Below, piece by piece: positions 33,601 to 43,475 of a stretch of DNA of 64,000 nucleotides; within the stretch, counting starts at the first letter, position 1; each line of letters begins with the position of its first letter. This stretch comes from Athripsodes cinereus (lineage: Eukaryota; Arthropoda; Insecta; Trichoptera; Leptoceridae), in contig OX388307.1 in assembly GCA_947579605.1 (NCBI GenBank), positions 31,411,237 through 31,475,236 of the forward strand. Direction: 5' to 3'. Both the position numbers and the translations under genes were made by a program. The notes beneath the pieces are model-generated. The model did not search any database and had not been told where the DNA came from. It saw only the letters and a list, made by a program, of their open reading frames with translations.

Positions 33601-35610
33601 CCTCCTCTTGGCTATTTCAAGAGAGTTTCCCACGTTAGGTGGACATTCCTTGAAGGGTAGACTTACTGAAAATCTGCCCGACTCATCACGAGTCGTAGTA
33701 CTAGTAAAGTGTTTCTCGCATAATGTCTCTTCCTGGGTTCGAACCAGAGAATTAGGCACACTTTCTACCTCCCAAAATTTCTCAATGTTTTTGTTTAATT
33801 GATTCAAAGAAATGTAACAAGATACCGGCCTTTGTCTGCTGATTCCTTCAGAGTTCCACGGAATAGCTCCTGCAATGACCCATCCTAACTTGGTCTGATG
33901 CATCATCGGCTGCTGACGTTGAGCTGATGCATGATTTCCCTGAAGTACCTCCCAAAATACCTGTGCTCCCAATAACAAGTCTATTGGAGAAGATTTATGG
34001 AAGTCAGGGTCCGCTAGCTGCATCTGGGAAGGCACGTGAAAACGTCGTCTGTCCACAGATCGCAGTGGCAAGTTTGATGTAATTACAGGCAGGACCAAAC
34101 AGTTGATTTTCCTCCTGTAATCATACAATAAAGAATTAATTGTTATATCTACCTTTTCTTCAATGTGAGTTACCTGTTGCCGCAGTCCCGAGACTGGCAG
34201 ATATGCTCCCTTTGTCCGTAAGTTGAGTTTCTCGCATAAACTCTTCGTAATGAAATTTGACTGTGCTGCCGAGTCCAAGAGTGCTCGTGCCCTCAAAATG
34301 CCGCCATCAGGGAGTTGGATCCCAACCATGGCCGTGGATAACAGTACTTCCTCGTCGTTTGAGAGCGAAGCATGGTTCACCACAGTAGGAACCTGTGAAG
34401 TAGGTCCCAGAGTTTCCGTATTTGCTGTCGAATTGTGCACGCTCGGTGTGTGCAATAAGGTGTGATGGTCCCTCCGACACACCTTACATCTTCCTCCTGA
34501 AGAACAATCCTTGGCAATATGATTCCTTAACATACAGTTACGGCACAGTCGCTGCCTTTTTACCAGCTCCCACCTTTGCTGAGTCCCCATCGACTTAAAC
34601 TGCTCACATTGGTTTAATCGATGTTGTGAAGAACAAAGTGGGCAAACTGGGTTTGCTCGTACATTTGCAACCAAGCCAACTCCTGCTCGGTTGGAGGTGT
34701 TGGATGGTTTGAAGTTTTTGTTGTGAGACGTCGTCTCCAAAATACGTGCTCTCTCCCCAATACATTCGTACAGTTCCTTTAATGTAGGTAGCTCACCCTG
34801 CAAGTGATGCGATTCCCATATGTTACGTGATACTGAATCTAATTTGTTAGCAATTATGTGAATTAACAGGATGTCCCAGCTGCTTGTGGGTAGTCCCAAA
34901 CTTTCCAAAGCTCGCGTATGGAGCTGTGAATCATCGATCAATCGCCTTAAAGATTGATATGATTCTGGCTTCACTGGAATGAGATTGAAAATGTGATTAA
35001 CATGTTTGTCCACAATGAGGCGGGTGTTCTCAAATCTCCTTGTTAAGATGTCCCAAGCTAAAGAGTAATTAGTGTCTGAAACTTCCAAAGAAGAAACTAA
35101 CCTTAAAGCTTCACCCTTTAATGAGCTCAGTAAGTAATGATACTTTTGTAAGTTAGATAAAGAATTATTGTTGCCTACAAGAGATTTGAATGTATCTTTG
35201 TAGTGTAACCATGTTTCATAATTACCATGAAATGTAGGTATTTGAATTGGATTTAACTTAACTTCACATGTGACTTGTAGTTGATCTTTCAATAATGATT
35301 TTGCCTTACTTAAAGTGGTATAAAATAGTTGTTCAAAAGTATCCCTATACACCACTTCCTCACCATCAATTTCTTCCAAGTCACATTGCAACATTTCAAA
35401 TTTTTCAAGCATGCTTTCCATTCTTGATGTCCTTAACTGTAATTCACAAATATCTAAATCTTTCTTACTCAAATAATCTTTAAAGCGCGTGAGCTGTCCC
35501 TTCAAAACGCCTCGCCTTGATATCAATCCTTTGCAAACCTCCATTTCAGAATCACGTGCTTTTTCCATTTTTGAAGTGGCTGTCCTTGTTTCTCTTTCTC
35601 CAGACAACAT
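30628..35610 (-). CDS. BEL/Pao gag-pol polyprotein, 1660 aa, intact
   Basis: Starts at ATG 35608-35610 and ends at TGA 30628-30630. Domains in order: N-terminal gag with coiled-coil-like charged region (1-115); DUF1759-like gag core with FHGNYETWLHYKDTF (about 127-300); Cys zinc knuckles, notably CRNCMLRNHIAKDC (about 356-378); aspartic protease DSAAQ (D446); reverse transcriptase with ADIQQYYRQ (D772) and YVDD (848-851); RNase H with GFSDAS (D1025), E1069, FTDS (D1099); zinc-binding region with CILC (1327-1330); integrase catalytic D1362, D1428, E1480; C-terminal DUF5641-like tail with EGDLVLIKDE (about 1601-1610). All catalytic residues I can check are present and gag and pol share one frame, as is common in this superfamily. 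The polyprotein would be cut by its own protease, with reverse transcription in cytoplasmic particles and integration in the nucleus. Confidence 0.95.
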   Translation of the reverse strand: MLSGERETRTATSKMEKARDSEMEVCKGLISRRGVLKGQLTRFKDYLSKKDLDICELQLRTSRMESMLEKFEMLQCDLEEIDGEEVVYRDTFEQLFYTTLSKAKSLLKDQLQVTCEVKLNPIQIPTFHGNYETWLHYKDTFKSLVGNNNSLSNLQKYHYLLSSLKGEALRLVSSLEVSDTNYSLAWDILTRRFENTRLIVDKHVNHIFNLIPVKPESYQSLRRLIDDSQLHTRALESLGLPTSSWDILLIHIIANKLDSVSRNIWESHHLQGELPTLKELYECIGERARILETTSHNKNFKPSNTSNRAGVGLVANVRANPVCPLCSSQHRLNQCEQFKSMGTQQRWELVKRQRLCRNCMLRNHIAKDCSSGGRCKVCRRDHHTLLHTPSVHNSTANTETLGPTSQVPTVVNHASLSNDEEVLLSTAMVGIQLPDGGILRARALLDSAAQSNFITKSLCEKLNLRTKGAYLPVSGLRQQVTHIEEKVDITINSLLYDYRRKINCLVLPVITSNLPLRSVDRRRFHVPSQMQLADPDFHKSSPIDLLLGAQVFWEVLQGNHASAQRQQPMMHQTKLGWVIAGAIPWNSEGISRQRPVSCYISLNQLNKNIEKFWEVESVPNSLVRTQEETLCEKHFTSTTTRDESGRFSVSLPFKECPPNVGNSLEIAKRRLLSMERRFQKNTELHTQYAAFMNEYLELGHMSPCLPDKENAVYLPHHSVFKGTKIRVVFDGSAKTSNGKSLNDNLMKTPTIHNELFTLLINFRKHRYVLSADIQQYYRQVNIHERDRDYQRVLWRTFPSEEIGHFRLNSVTYGLSASPYLAMRCLKELSTIYSSIFPLTSQVIERDFYVDDLLTGDHDKQTCINLKNELSYLLDKAGMKLTKWRSNLEDLHDTGQNNDSKSLNLEDDFQCKILGLHWNSYEDTFHYKVNIETNTSTSTKRTILSDISKTFDPLGLIGPIVIRAKLLMQKIWQLQIGWDDELPEDIIIAWNFYKKDLQDINIIKIPRRVIVTSTGSADIQIFGFSDASKEAYGCTVYLKSMDEQGRTQINLLCAKSRVAPLKQLTLPRLELSGALLLAGLVKSIKENMGYQGVSTKLFTDSTIVLSWLRASATKMDTFVANRVAEIQRSTEDCQWIHVSSQHNPADLISRGTSVQQLSSSTLWWNGPSFIQEDEKLTECSSTVDIQQDNIVVNTTTLVNIESWDIFTRYSSFNRLLRITAYLIRFKNNITSKTGRRTGPLQVSELQHAHDVLCNIVQGIFFHREIRDLKKDGQVSARSNVKSLNPVLINGILCVGGRLKNSEGLLAQLRLKYWPLSAKNTIRRVLKHCILCFRYKTPVNYQRMGDLPADRVTATRPFSIVGVDYSGFFNIKSGFTRNAKVVKCYICLFVCFASKAVHLEVVTSMTTEAFLNALKRFVARRGMPIKIYSDNGTNFIGASNDLARIYTQLRASEEEIVNFCSQRWIDWKFIPARSPHFGSLWEAGIKLVKTPLKKALNSQVLNYDSMLTLICQIEASINSRPITSLSSDPTDLNPLTPSHFLIGDSLARLPEPDVSHLPDNRLNHYQKIIAMFKGFWTRWSREYFQGLQQRTKWTHGNERQLKEGDLVLIKDETVPMLWKLGRVVQTHPGPDNVTRVVTLRTQSGLTKRAIHRVALLPEPSEQ

Positions 35611-36087
35611 AATTCACTAGAATGTAACAAACATACAATAATAAAAAGAGAAACTCAATGCAAAAAATGCCAATCAATGAACATTGAAAACACGCGACTA
35701 TTTTGCAACAATATTTCTCACGAGAATTTACACACAGTTTTTTTTTTCAATAAAAATGCCGAAAAATGATGGAATCACGGGTTATCTGCAAAACAATAAA
35801 GATAATATTAGTTTTATTTATTAAACAAATGTTTTAAATCAACAATTAGATACGAGTACAGTTATGAAATTGTAGGGTAGATATTATTGTAACAATTAAC
35901 CTTAAAATGTATAATATTTATATAAAATGGCAATGAATCCCCAGATAGTTAAATATATTGATCTATTTGAATGGAAATGTAATATTATAGGATAGAATTG
36001 TAAATGAATAGGAAAATATAGGATACGATACGTAATGATGGATTCGATGTTTTTTTTCCGAAAGATGTCCTGTTTCACGGTCGCCAA
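35611..36087 (-). promoter_or_regulatory. BEL/Pao 5' leader and primer-binding site
   Basis: Untranslated leader between the sense 5' LTR and gag. At 36069-36086 the sense strand reads TGGCGACCGTGAAACAGG, one nucleotide from the LTR end, which is the place and TGG start of a tRNA primer-binding site. The tRNA is not assigned. No other frame is supported here. Confidence 0.75.
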
Positions 36088-36415
36088 TGTTGTTGTGTCT
36101 CGATCGCCTATGTCCCTTCACGATCGCTTAATGTTGAGTTGTGTGTAAATGATGAGTAATGCAGAACAAACACTGTTTTTTCTTAATTATATTGGATTTA
36201 ATGTAAAACTTGTAACAAAATAGAACAGTATAGATATTAATGTTATTTGACTGTGTATTGGAGAAGAAGAGCATGAATCAAGTGTGTGCGTGTATTATAT
36301 ACACGTAACCAAAGACAAGCTACGATTTTAAATTATTTGACATAGATCATCACTTATGTTTATAGCCAGTAACAAAGGGCTTCAAAATTCACCACACAGA
36401 TGGCGGTACGCAACA
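36088..36415 (-). repeat. BEL/Pao LTR (sense 5' LTR)
   Basis: 328 bp, same as 29891-30218; would carry the element promoter. Followed by CTGTT (36416-36420), the right target duplication, and then resumed LINE coding sequence. Confidence 0.93.
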
Positions 36416-36420
36416 CTGTT

Positions 36421-38806
36421 TCCTCACAAGGATATCCACAAATACACGTGGACCTCACCTGATGGACGTACCAGAAACCAAATTGACCATCTTTTGGTTA
36501 AGGCCCGAGACCGCTCTGATCTACGGGATGTCAGGACATTTCGTGGAGCGGACCTGAAAACGGATCATGAGCTCCTTGTCGGAGCCATGAAGCTAAGGTT
36601 CAATAAATTTGCAAGACCAGCTGCATCGCGAGTGTTTGACGTCTGTGGGTTGGGGAATATTCGGTCTCGCATGAAGTATGAGGCTGAGCTGCACCAAGGA
36701 TTTGAACTCTCTCGGTATCTTTCCGATACTGACTCAGTAGAGTCGGCCTGGGAGGAGTTCCAGAGAGTAGTGAAGGCTGCAGCGGTTGCGTCCATTGGGT
36801 TCAAAGAGAGGAACAAACCACCATGGATGTCTATGGAGTCCTGGGGATATATTCAAGATCGCCAAAAAGTCAAGATACTCAGAGATGCTGAAAAGTCCCC
36901 TACGAAACTGGAGGCCCTAAGAAATTCGTACAGAGAGCTAGACCGCCTGGTAAAGCACTCTGTGCGCAAAGACAGACGACGTGATGTCGAAGCCAAAATA
37001 CAGCTTGCACAAACTGCCGCGGCCAGGAATGACTCAAAGACTCTCTTTGAAATTACCCGCATGTTGGGAGGAAGAGGTCAGAATAAGACTGCTGACTCAA
37101 TTAATGATAGCAGTGGAAACCTGATCTCTGCCCCTGACTTAGTAAGAGGAAGATGGAGAGAACACTTTGAGTTCATTCTAAACCGACCGGACCCCTCCTC
37201 ACCTTTTGATGTTGGCAATGAGGATAGCGACCTAGATATCCCACAGGTATCTGGGATAGCCGAACCCCCCCCAACACATGAGGAGATTGAGGCAGCTGTA
37301 AAAAGGCTAAAAAACAACAAGGCCCCAGGTGAGGATGGAATCCACGCAGAGCTCCTTAAGTATGGCATGAATGCGCTTATCCACCCACTGTACCATCTCT
37401 TTAACAAGGTGTGGAATGAGGAGCTCTGCCCGAAAGATTGGAGAAATGGATCCATCGTGACACTTTTCAAGAAGGGAAACCCACTGGAATGCGGAAACTA
37501 CCGTGGCATCACACTACTTAGTGTGCCCGGTAAAGTTCTCTCACAAATCATATTGAGTCGCATTCAAAAACCAGTGTTGGCATCTCTGAGAAAGCAACAA
37601 TGCGGGTTTGTACCTGGCAAGTCCTGTTCGGACGCAATTTTTTGTGCCAGATGTGTACTCCAACAGTCGCAAGAGTTCAACTCACCGCTTGCATGTTGCT
37701 TCATTGACTACGAAAAAGCTTTTGACAGCCCCCACAGACCAACCATATGGAAAATACTGGCCGCGTATGGCATCCCGCCCAAGGTGGTAACCATGATCAA
37801 AGCCCTGCATATGGACTCTGAATGTTCTGTCAGAACATCAAGTGGTCCAACTGACACCTTCAGGATCACCACTGGAGTCCGGCAGGGCTGTGTATTGGCA
37901 CCTTTTATCTTTGCCATAATTATGGACTACCTGCTCAGAAAATCTATTCTGGGCCCTGGCGGTGTGCCTTTATCACAGCGTGAAAACAGTGAGACGTCTG
38001 TGGGAGTGCTGCACGATCTTGAATATGCGGATGATCTAGCCCTTTTTGATACATCTGTGGACGGATTACAGTGCAACGCTAATGCTCTTTATGAAAATTC
38101 GTTGCGCCTTGGCCTTCGTATCAACGCTGGTAAAACGGAGTACATATGTAATAGTACATGCACGAGTACTCACACCCCACTAATGGTTGGCAATTCCCAA
38201 ATATCTCAGGTTAGTAAATTCAGGTACCTGGGAGCAACCATAACGCCAGAGGGTGATCTCCGGTCGGAATTACCAATCCGCATAGGAGCAGCTAGCGGGG
38301 CTTTCAACAACATGAACAAAGTTTGGAAGGCGTCTGGACTCAGCATCAGGACAAAATGTCGCTTGTTCAATGCGTGCATCATCCCAATCCTTCTATATGG
38401 CTGCGAGTCTTGGCACTTAACCAAGGTTCAAGAGCGGAAGATACTAAGCTTTGAAAACAAGTGTCTTAGAAGGATTTTGGATGTCAGATGGTATGAACAT
38501 GTTACAAATGATGCTGTGCGCCGGCGCACCCAGCAGAGACCTGTAATCTCCGTAATACAAGAGAGACGATGGTCCTGGCTGGGACATGTTTTGAGAATGC
38601 CCAATGATAGTTGGCCAAAAAGAGCACTGTTCTTCCGTCCGCAGGGGTTCCGTAGGCCCGGGCGTCCCTCTTTCACAATACACCGTTCCTATGACAACGA
38701 TATCAGAGCGCAAGGAATGTCGTGGGAAGAGGTGACGCAATTGGCACAGAGACGCTCTGAATGGAGGAGGCTGGTTTCTGCCCTGTGCTCCCGAGAGGAG
38801 CGTTGA
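36421..38806 (+). CDS. RTE ORF2, 3' part: endonuclease end and reverse transcriptase
   Basis: Resumes in phase with 29890 and runs about 795 codons to TGA at 38804-38806. First come the remaining endonuclease motifs: RNQIDHLLVKARDR and LKTDHELLVG (the terminal SDH-like block). The RT domain follows: KNNKAPGEDGIHAELL, LFKKGNPLECGNYRGITLLS, FIDYEKAFDS (catalytic Asp), GVRQGCVLAPFIF, LEYADDLALF (YADD catalytic pair) and a C-terminal RRWSWLGHVLRMPND module. No stop or frameshift interrupts it. The open frame extends back into the LTR (to about 36356) but that part is not element coding sequence. With the insertion in place it is a 5'-less fragment. Confidence 0.85.
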
Positions 38807-38962
38807 GGGCGATGATGATGATGATGAACAAAATATTTTATAACCATATTGTTTATACCATAGAGTAAGTTTGGTTTATACACTTTTGATGTGGCATTCC
38901 ACCCATCATGTATTTTTCTTATTTTATGGCACAAAGAGAACGAGTTGCATGCTAATGACGGC

Positions 38963-38987
38963 ATCACGGCATATATTATGCCGTGAT
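38963..38987. repeat. Short perfect palindrome
   Basis: ATCACGGCATA, three-base centre, TATGCCGTGAT. This is two ends of the CACTTGTGGG repeat family (GCCGTGAT terminus) meeting head to head. Confidence 0.6.
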
Positions 38988-39069
38988 GGCATAGATAACA
39001 AGTATACAGTTGTACTCCGTGCCGATTAAAAAATTACGACATTTAAGGTAGGTGCAATACCTTGTCGCA

Positions 39070-39310
39070 GATGATGATGATTTTGGATGATTTAATTTTT
39101 GACGAATTTTTCTCTCTGCCTACCCCACTTGGGATACGGCGTGAGGGTATAGTATAGTATAATTTTTGACGTCGTTTAACAGTCCCTAGACCATCTCAAG
39201 GGCGCCAGTGAAGAGTTTTTAATTTGCATCTGAAGCTGGTGACAGTCTGACTATCTCTCAGTGGCACCGGTAGGCGACTCCATATAACCGGTCCAACAAC
39301 ACCAAAAGCC
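39070..39310 (-). pseudogene. LINE C-terminal fragment, CR1-like family
   Basis: Same segment as 60927-61160: GACGTCGTTTAACAGTCCC, CATCTCAAGGGCGCC and the antisense of a protein end FGVVGPVIW. It is interrupted near 39112-39155 by a short piece of the ACTAT-tailed family (CCCACTTGGGATACGGCGTG). No functional frame. Confidence 0.6.
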
Positions 39311-40410
39311 CTCTCATAGAAGTTAGACTTACTGGCTTAAGTGTGTAAACACAAAGAAAGCAGGTTGCCAGCGCCGATAAGTGCCGGTAAGCGCCGGCAA
39401 AGTAAATCGCAATCAGCGTTCCTGCTTTTACTATGTTCGTGTCCATTGAAATGCATGTAAACGTCCCCGGCGCCGGAAGACGCAGGCATCTGAAAGCAGG
39501 TAACCCGCTTTCTTTGTGTTAGCACCCTTACAGAGTTAAAGATTTAAACTTTTATCGTGATGCTTGTTTTTTTTAAGCAAAATTTCGAGTCTTCAGTAAA
39601 AGCATCTTAAATGCAGCGATGAGGTTTGCCACTCATCCTGAATGTCTTGATTTTTTGTTGGCACGGTGAGGACAGTTTGCATGTTTATTCTGGATAGTTA
39701 TGATTAACAGAATTTGCTTTTTGCTTTTCAAAAAATGGCGCTTTTGGCGCTCGATCCTTTCTGCCTACTGATATGGAGTCGTCAGGACAGTTTGAAGTGC
39801 AAACACAATTGCAATAAAATTATGTTTATTTGAATCACTTATTGACAATGAATAGTAAAATGTTTGTACAGTTAAATTAATATTTAGTTAAATATGTAGA
39901 ATAAAATAGGTCAATATTATAACAATTATTCAGCACAAGACTGTGACACAGAAGTAAAGATAGTAATGAATGTAATGTAATGCAATGCTTTCTGAGAGAA
40001 TTGATATTGACTTATATACTAAAATGATGCTAATTAACAATATCTAATTGGTTTATAATGACAACTTACATCCTATTATGAAACATGATGTACAAGTAAT
40101 TTCAACATTCTTATCATTCTTAAATCATTATTGATATGTGTACATATGTAATAATAAAACAATTATTGATTTATAATGAGAGTTTCATCCTATTGGAAAC
40201 TAGATGTGCAAGTAATAAATATTATGAAATACATTCCTCAAATGAAATTAAGGTTTGGTATTTGGAGAGTACCTACATACACTAAATTAGACTCGATATG
40301 ACATGTACATAACACTACCCCGCGAGGGATACGGCGTGATGGTATGTATGTATGTATGTATGATGCTTTTCACAGGATATTCGAAAAATAATTGAAGACA
40401 CCACGGGGAT
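39311..40410. other. Intergenic DNA downstream of the GMC gene
   Basis: 39360-39480 is relatively GC-rich with GCGCCGGCAA/GGCGCCGGAA blocks. 39525-39700 is a CACTTGTGGG-repeat fragment (GATGAGGTTTGCCACTCATC). The rest is A/T-rich with no gene. Confidence 0.4.
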
Positions 40411-40416
40411 TTTATT
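40411..40416 (-). terminator. Poly(A) signal of the GMC gene
   Basis: AATAAA on the minus strand, 43 nt after the stop codon at 40460-40462, implying a short 3' UTR. Confidence 0.6.
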
Positions 40417-40459
40417 TTTTGGTTTAATTTTTAATTAGGTCATTATTATTTGCTTCATT

Positions 40460-43245
40460 TTATTCTTTTACTGTCTTTTTATCTTTTTCAAGCCACTCCT
40501 CTTTTATCATGTCCGATGCCTTTTCTCCAATCATGAAGACAACAGCATTTGTGTGCGCTGTTGGTATGACCGGTATTATAGAAGCATCCACAACTCTTAA
40601 CCTGGAGACTCCTATCACTTTCAGACTTGGATCTACCACAGATGTTGAGTCAGTTGCTGGACCCATTTTCGTGGTTCCAACCTGAAATATAAATTTAACA
40701 TTTATTAATGAATAACTAGACTAATTAATTTTTATGATTTCATGCTTGAGATGTTGCGTAGGGCTAGAACAGATAGAGAGATGTTGTCTAGTATAAAGAT
40801 GAGGAAAATGACATATTTGGGAAACGTACTTCGAAATGAGAAATATGGTTTGCTCCAACTCATCTCGAAGAGAAAAATTGAGGGTAGTCGCGGTGTGAGA
40901 AGGCGGCAGATGTCCTGGCTAAGAAATATCTGAGAGTGACCCGGAGTCCAGAGGATGGAAGAGCTGTTCGGGCTGGCACAGGACAGAGAAGCCTACGCCA
41001 GGGTGATAGCCGACGTCGGTGGGACCTGCCATGCATGCCACTTTAAGAGGAAGATACTTGAATTTTTATATTACAGGGGTTTTTAATCTTTAATAATTTT
41101 ATAACAAGTAAACGAGAAAAATAGGTCAACAAAAAAGAAGGCAGAAAGAATGTTAAATTAGATACACAATTCAGAAGATTTTATTTCTCAAGGATAAAAC
41201 TAAGAAGCAAGATATATGCTTTATTTAAAGATTTACGGAATGTCTTTAAGGAGATATTTGTCAAGCTTTAATTTGCAGCTCTTTATGAATTTTTAAACTT
41301 TGTTATGTATATATGAGAAATAACTTTTATCAGAGTAATCGGCACTTCCATTTCACTTACTAAATGTCCAAGTGAGTATGTTGTTTGCTGGATCGAACAT
41401 TCCCAATGTTCATCCGTCATGAGGTCAAATTGTTCACATCCAGGATACTTCCGCATATCCAACTTAGTTCCTATTTTTTGAAATCCTGAAGTCTGAACTA
41501 TGTCTACTGTCTGAAAGAAAAATAAACTAATAAAATATTATTTTATTTTAAATAAGTAAATAAAAACTCAATATTAATTACTTACCTTTTTTGCAGCTTC
41601 CCTCAGCTTGTGTAAATCAGTTTTCTCGTGGAAGTAGTTTGGCTCCATTTTGGGCCAATGGAAAGGGTTACTAGATTTGAGGGATATTCTGCCTTTGGAT
41701 TTCGGAGCTAGTAATATAGGAGTAATAGTTAGCCCAGGTATTCCACGGACCTCGTGAAATAAGCGTTCTGTATACTCTGTTGTAAGGCCTGAAAAAGGTA
41801 TATATTTAAACTATTTCGTATTTACTTCTGTGTTTCAGACAAAATTTAATGGAATGCTACATACATATAACTCTTAATTTAATTATATTATTCAATATTT
41901 TTTGTACTTTGAGTCAGATAGAAAGGTGAATTAAGTTACCGGAAAAAGTACTGGCAATACCAAAAGCATCTTCGTTGATGCCTGATATACCCATCATTAA
42001 TTCCACATCAGGTACATCTTCAGTATTGTTTGAATACTTTGTCTTCATGAATGCAATGCCTTCGCCTCCAGCTGGAACAGTTAATGGACCACTTCCATGA
42101 AATAAATAATCTGTCAGAGGCTTTGGTGATACTAAAGAAGAAGCAAGATTTGATGTTTTGTTTGTTAAAAATAAGATTCCTAAATAACATACATGATCTT
42201 GAAGGTTAAATCCAACCATAGAGTCCTTAATGACTGGAATATTAAACTCTCTCAAATTTTCTTTGGGACCAACTCCCGAAAGAAGAAGTAAATGTGTTGA
42301 ACCAATTGTTCCTGCAGACAAAATAACTTCTTTCTTGGCTTTCACAATTATTTTCTTGTTATTTTTAATAAATTCTACTCCAATTGCTTGTTTAGTTTTT
42401 GTGTCGATTAAGATCTTAGTAACTCTGCTCATTTTAGAAACAAAAAGATTTTTCCTTTCTCTAATAGGTTCTAAAAATGCCTTAGAAGCACTGCATCTTC
42501 TTCCATTCCTAATCGTCGCTTGAGCTTTTGAAAACCCAATATTCTTCTCACCATTAGGATCGATAAATTCATATCCCATTTCGTTGGCAGCAGTTTTAAA
42601 ATGGTCGTAATAGTCACTGACATATGGCGACTCGTCTACATCTAAATATCCACCAACTCCATGATATTTATAATTCTTTAGTCTTTTAACTTTGAAGTTT
42701 TCAGATTTGATAAAATAAGGAAGGACGTCTTTGTAGCTCCATCCTTTATTACCAAGATTCTCCCAGTTGTCATAATCCTGCTTACATCCTCTTGTATAAA
42801 TCATAAAATTCAATACACTCGTACCTCCTAACACCTTACCTCTAGGCCACATACATGAATGATTTATCGTCGATAGACAAGCATTATCAACCGGATCAGT
42901 TTTGTAACCCCAGTTTAATGATGTCAATGAATTGACGACAGCAGATAGGGGAACCTCTGCAAAGAAAGGTTCATCATCTCCAGCCTCCAAAAGAAGAACT
43001 TTCCATTCAGGCACTTCTGTTAGACGATTCGTAACCACAGAGCCACCAGATCCTGCACCAATTACAAGAAAGTCATAGTATTCTTCAAAATTTGTAGTGT
43101 CTTCAATAAATCCTTCGTTAGAGCGTCGATTTATAGATTTGTATACTCTATCTAGAAATTTTAACAAAGGCGGCATAACTGTTGCCGAATTACACAAATA
43201 TACCATACAAAAAATAATTATAAATAAACTTGTGAATAGATTCAT
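40460..43245 (-). CDS. GMC oxidoreductase, secreted, four coding exons, 626 aa
   Basis: FAD-dependent glucose-methanol-choline oxidoreductase of the insect glucose dehydrogenase / ecdysone oxidase group. Exons (minus): 43245-41940, 41788-41586, 41510-41361, 40681-40460. Introns run GT to AG, the first in phase 1 and the others in phase 0. Features: hydrophobic signal peptide (about 1-20); FAD dinucleotide motif GAGSGG (63-68) with E87; GMC signature 1 [15 protein letters not shown] from 133; signature 2 [18 protein letters not shown] (310-327); C-terminal substrate domain with [18 protein letters not shown] and GTTKMGP. The active-site pair appears to be H552 and H596 (motif AHTNA), a His/His pair where many insect relatives have GNTNA. 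Length is normal and no lesion is seen, so it is probably functional. Substrate cannot be told from sequence; a secreted sugar, alcohol or steroid oxidase/dehydrogenase is possible. Confidence 0.92.
40742..41055 (+). pseudogene. LINE fragment inside the last GMC intron (LINE-T-like)
   Basis: Antisense to the host gene. Encodes [38 protein letters not shown] and [11 protein letters not shown], the LINE C-terminal module, then meets a stop at 40931-40933. Remaining similarity continues in another frame to about 41050 ([22 protein letters not shown]). Decayed and 5'-truncated. Confidence 0.7.
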
Positions 43246-43316
43246 ATTGTTTTATGAAAATTTTTTCAAGAGAAGATAGAACACTGTTTCACAGTTTGAT
43301 AAGTACATATGAATGA

Positions 43317-43327
43317 TATTATATACC
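43317..43327 (-). promoter_or_regulatory. Possible TATA element of the GMC gene
   Basis: Minus strand GGTATATAATATC lies about 75 nt upstream of the start codon, which would give a short 5' UTR. No initiator consensus confirms it, and an upstream non-coding exon is equally possible. Confidence 0.3.
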
Positions 43328-43384
43328 TAATATACATTAATTAAGAAATGTTAAGTCCCTGAACAAAGTAAAGAGTTTCATTAT

Positions 43385-43475
43385 CTAATTCTTCTAGTAT
43401 ACCATCACGGCATATCTCATATATTATGTGGGGGTAGCCAGCAGACCAGTCCCATTTAACAACAAACGTAGTTTT
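43385..43475 (-). repeat. CACTTGTGGG repeat, antisense fragment
   Basis: ACCATCACGGCATATCTC then GTGGGGGTAGCCAGCAGACC is the complement of the family's 3' end. A more diverged piece may be present near 43736-43800. Confidence 0.5.

Larger units (their letters stand above)
29891..36415 (-). mobile_element. Complete BEL/Pao LTR retrotransposon
   Basis: 6525 bp with two 328-bp LTRs in which I see no difference, a 5-bp CTGTT target duplication, a polypurine tract and a primer-binding site in the correct places for minus-strand sense, and a single uninterrupted gag-pol frame (30628-35610). No env-like frame is present between pol and the 3' LTR (30219-30627). The matching LTRs and intact frame indicate a recent insertion of a potentially autonomous element. 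It lies antisense within the plus-strand RTE element. Confidence 0.95.
29005..38826 (+). mobile_element. Full-length RTE-type LINE, split by a BEL/Pao element
   Basis: Non-LTR retrotransposon encoding an apurinic-type endonuclease and reverse transcriptase; it copies itself by target-primed reverse transcription. Ends are defined by a 13-bp direct repeat AACAAAATATTTT at 28992-29004 and 38827-38839 and by a 3' (GAT)n tail typical of RTE elements. Subtracting the inserted BEL element and its duplicated 5 bp leaves about 3292 bp, the expected size for a complete RTE. The frame before the insertion (to 29890) continues in phase at 36421 and stays open to 38806, so no other lesion is seen. 5'-truncated relatives: 52773-53020 (plus) and 57982-58196 (minus). 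Confidence 0.85.

Noticed and set aside
30628..34465. Plus-strand ORFs opposite the gag-pol frame
   Set aside because: They are shadows of the minus-strand polyprotein with no domain of their own.
36356..36420. Start of the LINE 3' frame inside the BEL LTR
   Set aside because: The frame is open there by chance; LINE homology begins only after the CTGTT duplication.
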